In this document: piece by piece, positions 60,186 through 64,000 of the stretch
Layout of the letters: every line of letters starts with the position of its first letter
How positions within the stretch are numbered: position 1 is the stretch's first letter
DNA from: Arthrobacter sp. zg-Y1171
GTDB taxonomy: Bacteria; Actinomycetota; Actinomycetes; Actinomycetales; Micrococcaceae
DNA: 64,000 bases
Direction: 5' to 3'
Assembly: GCF_025244845.1 (NCBI RefSeq)
Contig: NZ_CP104264.1
Coordinates: 2,976,001 to 3,040,000, forward strand
The notes under the pieces: generated by a model
Database searches by the model: none
What the model was told of the DNA's origin: nothing
The model's input: only the letters and a program-made list of their open reading frames with translations
Translations under genes and position numbers: made by a program

Positions 60186-63100
60186 ATCAGGGCGTCCGAG
60201 AGGAAGTTCGGCGTTCCGAAGCGGTGCGCGGTGATGCTGACGGCCTGCTCATGCAGGAAGGGCAGCAGCTCCAGGCGGCCTGACTCGGTGACGGGCTGGG
60301 CGTAGACGGCAATGTCCGGGGTTCCGCCGGTGGCTTCGGCCAGCGCCTGCACGGAGCCGCCGATCAGCCGGATCCGCCCGGACGTCAGCGAAGCAGCGGA
60401 AGCCAGCCACGCGGCGTCGTCCTGAACCCGGAACTGCAGTCCGAGTTCGGTCAGGACGGCCCGCAGGCCGGCCGGGAGGTCGACGGCGGTGGACACGGTG
60501 ACTGCCGATCCGGCGGTCAGCGCTGCGGCCAGGACCCGGACCAGCAGGGCTGCCGGCTGGCCTTCGGCGAGGCGGACAGTCACCGGAACGGGTACGTAGC
60601 GGAAGACATTCCGCTCCGCGGACAGGGCGGACACGTCCTTGGCGGTGCCGAACTCGCCGTTCCAGGCGCGGGCGTCGCTGTTCGCGGCGCGACGGAGGAA
60701 CGCGGCGTCGTCGGCGGTGAACGCCGAGCCTGCGGATTCGGCGGCAGCGACAAGGCGTGCTGCCGGCGCGGCGGCGGGCAGCTCTGCGGCTGTCTCGTCG
60801 GAGGTGCCGTTGACGGCTTCCCAGTTGCCCAGGCCGATCAGGTAGTTCGGGCCGCCGGCCTTGGTGCCCGCACCCACGGCGGACTTCTTCCAGCCGCCGA
60901 ACGGCTGGCGCCGGACGATGGCGCCGGTGATGCCGCGGTTCACGTACAGGTTGCCCGCCTGGATGCGGTTCAGCCAGACGTCCATTTCCGCCGGCTCGAG
61001 GGAATGCAGCCCGGCGGTGAGGCCGTAGTCGATGTCATTGGCCATGTCGATGGCCTCTTCGAGGGTGGCTGCGGTCATAACGCCCAGGATCGGGCCGAAG
61101 TACTCGGTGCGGTGGTACTCGGAGCCGCGGCGGACACCGGTGCGGATGCCCGGGCTCCACAGCCGGCCGCTCTCGTCCAGCTGTTCCGGCTTCAGCAGCC
61201 AGGTTTCGCCTTCGCCCAGCTCGGTGAGGCCCTTGAGGAGCTTGCCGGCGGCGGGCTCGATGACCGGGCCCATTTGCGTGGTGGGATCTTCGGGGTAGCC
61301 GACCTTCAGTGACTGGACGGCGTCCACGAGCTGGTTCCGGAAGCGCGGTGACTTGGCCACGGAACCGACCAGGATCACCAGCGAAGCGGCGGAGCACTTC
61401 TGCCCGGCGTGCCCGAAGGCGGACGCGGCGACGTCGCGGGCGGCGAGGTCGAAGTCCGCGCTCGGGGTGACGATCACGGTGTTCTTGCCCGAGGTTTCGG
61501 CCAGCAGCGGCAGATCGGGGCGGAAGGAGCGGAACAGTTCGGCGGTCTCGTAGCCGCCGGTCAGGATCACACGGTCCACGGCCGGGTTGGAGATCAGCTG
61601 GCGGCCGAGTTCGTTTTCCCCCAGCTGGACGAGCTGCAGGACGTCGCGCGGAACGCCGGCTTCCCAGAGCGCTTCCACCATGACGGCACCGCTTCGCGCG
61701 GACTGGCGGGCGGGCTTGATGACGACGGCGGACCCGGCGGCCAGGGCGGCGAGGGTTGAACCGGCCGGGATGGCTACCGGGAAGTTCCACGGCGGGGTGA
61801 CCACGGTCAGGCGGGCCGGTACGAAGCGGGCGCCCTCCACGTTGTCGAGTTCGCGGGCGAGCTCGGCGTAGTAATGCGCGAAGTCGATGGCTTCGGAAAC
61901 CTCGGGGTCCGACTGGTCCAGGGTCTTGCCGGTTTCGGCGGCCATGACCTCCATCAGATCGGCACGGCGTGCCTCGAGGACTTCGCCGGCGCGGTGCAGG
62001 ACCTCGGCGCGTTCGGCACCGCTGAGTGCACCCCATGCCTTGCCCTTGGCGACGGCGGTGTTGATGACGGCGTCGAGCTCCGCCTCGGTGCCGACGGCGG
62101 CAGCGGCCACGGCGGCCTTGCCCAGTTCGGAACCGGGGACGCGGGCGAGGATGCCCCGGCCCCAGGCCTGGTTGGCGGGCAGCGACGGGTCGCTGTCCGG
62201 GGTGTTGTCGAAGCTGTCCGTAGCCGCAGCCACGGCGGGAAGGTTGCGGTCCTGCACGCGGTGCGGGGCGGGAACGGCGGTGTCCAGGTTCTCCAGCGAG
62301 GCCAGGAAGCGCAGCTTCTCGCGTTCGAACAATGCCTCGTTGTCGGCCAGTTCGAACACGGCGGACATGAAGTTCTCCGAGCTGGCGCCTTCCTCCAGCC
62401 GGCGGATCAGGTAGGCGATGGCGACGTCGAATTCCGCGGGGTGCACTACCGGGGTGTAGAGCAGCAGGCTGCCGACGTCGCGGCGCACCACCTCGGCCTG
62501 GCCGGCGGCCATGCCGAGCAGCATTTCGAATTCGATGCCGTCCCGCACGCCGCGTTCCCCGGCCAGCAGCCAGGCGAACGCGACGTCGAACAGGTTGTGT
62601 CCGGCGACGCCGATCCGCACGTTCTTGATGCGGTCCGGGTGCAGGGCGTAGTTGATGACGCGCTTGTAGTTGGTGTCGCTGTCCGCCTTGGTGTGCCAGG
62701 TGGCCAGCGGCCAGCCGTGCAGGGAGGCTTCCACCTGTTCCATGGGCAGGTTGGCGCCCTTGACCACGCGGACCTTGATGGCGGCACCGCCGTCGGCGCG
62801 GCGGGCGGCAGCGAATTCCTGCAGGCGCATCATGGCCGAGAGGGCGTCCGGGAGGTAGGCCTGGAGCACGATGCCGGCTTCCAGGTCCTTGAACTCGGGC
62901 TGCGAGAGGATTCCGGTGAAGACCGCCATGGTCATCTCCAGGTCCTTGTACTCCTCCATGTCCAGGTTGATGAACTTCTTCACCGGGGACTGCGCGGCCC
63001 GGCGGAAGAGCGGGGTCAGGGATTCGATGACGTGCTGCACGGCCTCGTTGAACGCCCACGGGGAGTGCGGCGCCACGGTGGAGGAAACCTTGATGGAGAC

Positions 63101-63649
63101 GTAGTCGACGTCGTCGCGGGCCAGGAGGGCATGGGTTCCTTCCAGCCGGCGGGCTGCTTCGTGCTGGCCGAGGACGGCCTCGCCGAGGAGGTTCATGTTC
63201 AGCCGGGTGTTGTCCTTGCGGATGCCGGCGATGGCCTTGCCCAGCTTCGCGTCCGTGGCATCGACAATCAGGTGCCCGACCATTTCGCGCAGCACCTTGC
63301 GGGCGGCGGGAATGACGATCTGCGGCACCACCGGGCCGAGGATGCCGCCGGCGCGCACGGCCGCGCGCATGTACCAGGGCAGGAAGCCGGGGACGCGGGG
63401 GGCCAGGGCGGCGAGGTTGCGGGCTGCGACGCGGATGTCTTCGGGGCGCACAACGCCGTCGACGAAGCCCACGGTGAAGCCCAGGCCGTCCGGGTCCTTC
63501 AGCACGCCGGCCAGCTGCGCGGCGGAGGCGTCCACGGGGACGGCCGAGGCCTCGGTCAGCCAGCGGCGGACGAGGGCTACGGACTGCTCTGCCAGCCCGG
63601 CGCTGGGGGCGGCGTCGGCGCTGGCGCGGTCCTCAAAGGTATCGGTCAT
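60182..63649 (-). CDS. putA: Bifunctional proline dehydrogenase / glutamate-gamma-semialdehyde dehydrogenase
   Basis: 1155 residues. The PRODH barrel comes first (about 60-470: FAD-site stretches YVSIKVSSTVAPHSPW, NLDMEEYKDLEMTM, VRVVKGANLPMEQVEASLHGWPLATWHTKADSDTNYKR read in pieces), then the P5C dehydrogenase domain (about 500-960) with catalytic Cys in GHAGQKCSAASLV and Glu in LLAETSGKN. A ~170-residue C-terminal extension ending HRFGTPNFLSDALI marks a type B-like PutA; no N-terminal RHH DNA-binding domain is present, so it is not the autoregulator. It converts proline to glutamate. Divergent LysR gene at 63790 is the likely regulator. Confidence 0.96.
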   Translation of the reverse strand: MTDTFEDRASADAAPSAGLAEQSVALVRRWLTEASAVPVDASAAQLAGVLKDPDGLGFTVGFVDGVVRPEDIRVAARNLAALAPRVPGFLPWYMRAAVRAGGILGPVVPQIVIPAARKVLREMVGHLIVDATDAKLGKAIAGIRKDNTRLNMNLLGEAVLGQHEAARRLEGTHALLARDDVDYVSIKVSSTVAPHSPWAFNEAVQHVIESLTPLFRRAAQSPVKKFINLDMEEYKDLEMTMAVFTGILSQPEFKDLEAGIVLQAYLPDALSAMMRLQEFAAARRADGGAAIKVRVVKGANLPMEQVEASLHGWPLATWHTKADSDTNYKRVINYALHPDRIKNVRIGVAGHNLFDVAFAWLLAGERGVRDGIEFEMLLGMAAGQAEVVRRDVGSLLLYTPVVHPAEFDVAIAYLIRRLEEGASSENFMSAVFELADNEALFEREKLRFLASLENLDTAVPAPHRVQDRNLPAVAAATDSFDNTPDSDPSLPANQAWGRGILARVPGSELGKAAVAAAAVGTEAELDAVINTAVAKGKAWGALSGAERAEVLHRAGEVLEARRADLMEVMAAETGKTLDQSDPEVSEAIDFAHYYAELARELDNVEGARFVPARLTVVTPPWNFPVAIPAGSTLAALAAGSAVVIKPARQSARSGAVMVEALWEAGVPRDVLQLVQLGENELGRQLISNPAVDRVILTGGYETAELFRSFRPDLPLLAETSGKNTVIVTPSADFDLAARDVAASAFGHAGQKCSAASLVILVGSVAKSPRFRNQLVDAVQSLKVGYPEDPTTQMGPVIEPAAGKLLKGLTELGEGETWLLKPEQLDESGRLWSPGIRTGVRRGSEYHRTEYFGPILGVMTAATLEEAIDMANDIDYGLTAGLHSLEPAEMDVWLNRIQAGNLYVNRGITGAIVRRQPFGGWKKSAVGAGTKAGGPNYLIGLGNWEAVNGTSDETAAELPAAAPAARLVAAAESAGSAFTADDAAFLRRAANSDARAWNGEFGTAKDVSALSAERNVFRYVPVPVTVRLAEGQPAALLVRVLAAALTAGSAVTVSTAVDLPAGLRAVLTELGLQFRVQDDAAWLASAASLTSGRIRLIGGSVQALAEATGGTPDIAVYAQPVTESGRLELLPFLHEQAVSITAHRFGTPNFLSDALI

Positions 63650-63789
63650 TAGTTGGTGCTCTTTTCATCTAACAGGTAGTTATCCCCCCGAAGGTACTGA
63701 CCAAGTATCCGCCCGTTGTTCAATTAGATAAAGCGATCTTTTCCGACCGATACACTTTGGCTCTGCTTACTAATCAGAAAGGTCCCCGC

Positions 63790-64000
63790 GTGCTCGATAT
63801 CCGCCGGCTGCGGCTGCTGCGCGAACTCAAGGTCCGGGGCACGCTGGCCTCTGTTGCCGCGGCCCTGAACTTCAGTCCCTCCTCGGTGTCGCAGCAGTTG
63901 GCCCTGCTGGAGAGCGAGGTAGGGGTGCCCCTGCTGCGGAAGACCGGACGCCGGGTCACCCTCACTCCGCAGGCCGAGATCCTGGTGGACCACGCCGCCG
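63790..64000 (+). CDS. LysR-family transcriptional regulator, cut by the window edge
   Basis: The visible 70 residues begin with GTG 63790 and read LDIRRLRLLRELKVRGTLASV in the first helix, then LNFSPSSVSQQLALLESEVGVPLLRKTGRRVTLTPQAEILV, a complete LysR winged helix. The effector domain lies beyond the edge. AAAGGT upstream is the ribosome site. It is divergent from putA with 140 bp between starts, the usual layout for a LysR regulator and its target; it may be the proline-responsive activator (inference). Confidence 0.9.
   Translation, partial: MLDIRRLRLLRELKVRGTLASVAAALNFSPSSVSQQLALLESEVGVPLLRKTGRRVTLTPQAEILVDHAA

Overview
The window is a 64 kb chromosomal segment of a high-GC Gram-positive bacterium, most likely a Micrococcaceae (Arthrobacter-type) actinobacterium. 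This placement is inferred from the high GC content, frequent GTG starts, DmdR/IdeR-type iron boxes, a TIGR03085-type DinB-like protein and the many actinobacterial gene families. I see no rRNA, tRNA, CRISPR array, transposase or prophage. About 60 genes fill the window, mostly in short operons with overlapping start and stop codons.

Left part (1-20 kb). A ferric-siderophore uptake operon (two FecCD permeases, an ATPase and a siderophore-interacting reductase cut by the window edge) sits behind an iron box. A separate siderophore-binding lipoprotein with its own iron box lies 13 kb away. Between them are a glutathionyl-hydroquinone-reductase-type protein, a sugar-nucleotide-type epimerase, a thioredoxin-reductase-like flavoprotein, an APC amino-acid permease, a five-gene TRAP transporter / phosphotriesterase-like hydrolase / TetR operon, a BrkB/YihY membrane protein, a PRC-barrel protein and an MscS channel. 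A MarR - Rieske ferredoxin - ferredoxin reductase set follows.

Middle (20-36 kb). This is lipid and organic-acid metabolism: a long FadE-type acyl-CoA dehydrogenase, and a TetR-controlled operon of SDR, ACAD11-like dehydrogenase and APH-like kinase that resembles the phosphorylation route for 4-hydroxy acids. There are also zinc alcohol dehydrogenases, an oxalate/formate-type MFS carrier with its 33-residue small partner, an unusual membrane protein built of about 46 xxxLxxG heptads, an IclR regulator, a RibD-type reductase and a thioesterase.

36-45 kb. A four-gene osmoprotectant ABC operon has a DUF6308-like gene directly attached to its end. Next comes a gene-poor stretch containing two related ~163 bp hairpin repeats around a small membrane gene, a second DUF6308-like gene, and two proline-rich single-span surface proteins. 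This is the most accessory-looking part of the window.

Right part (45-64 kb). It holds an M20 hydrolase, a histidine kinase / response regulator / ABC-2 exporter set, an acyl-CoA ligase coupled to an orphan NMT1/SsuA-like lipoprotein, malQ, small DUF proteins, a degenerate SDR, an acetyl/medium-chain acyl-CoA synthetase, bifunctional putA and a divergent LysR gene cut by the right edge. The putA terminator is apparently encoded inside the 3' end of the convergent acyl-CoA synthetase gene.
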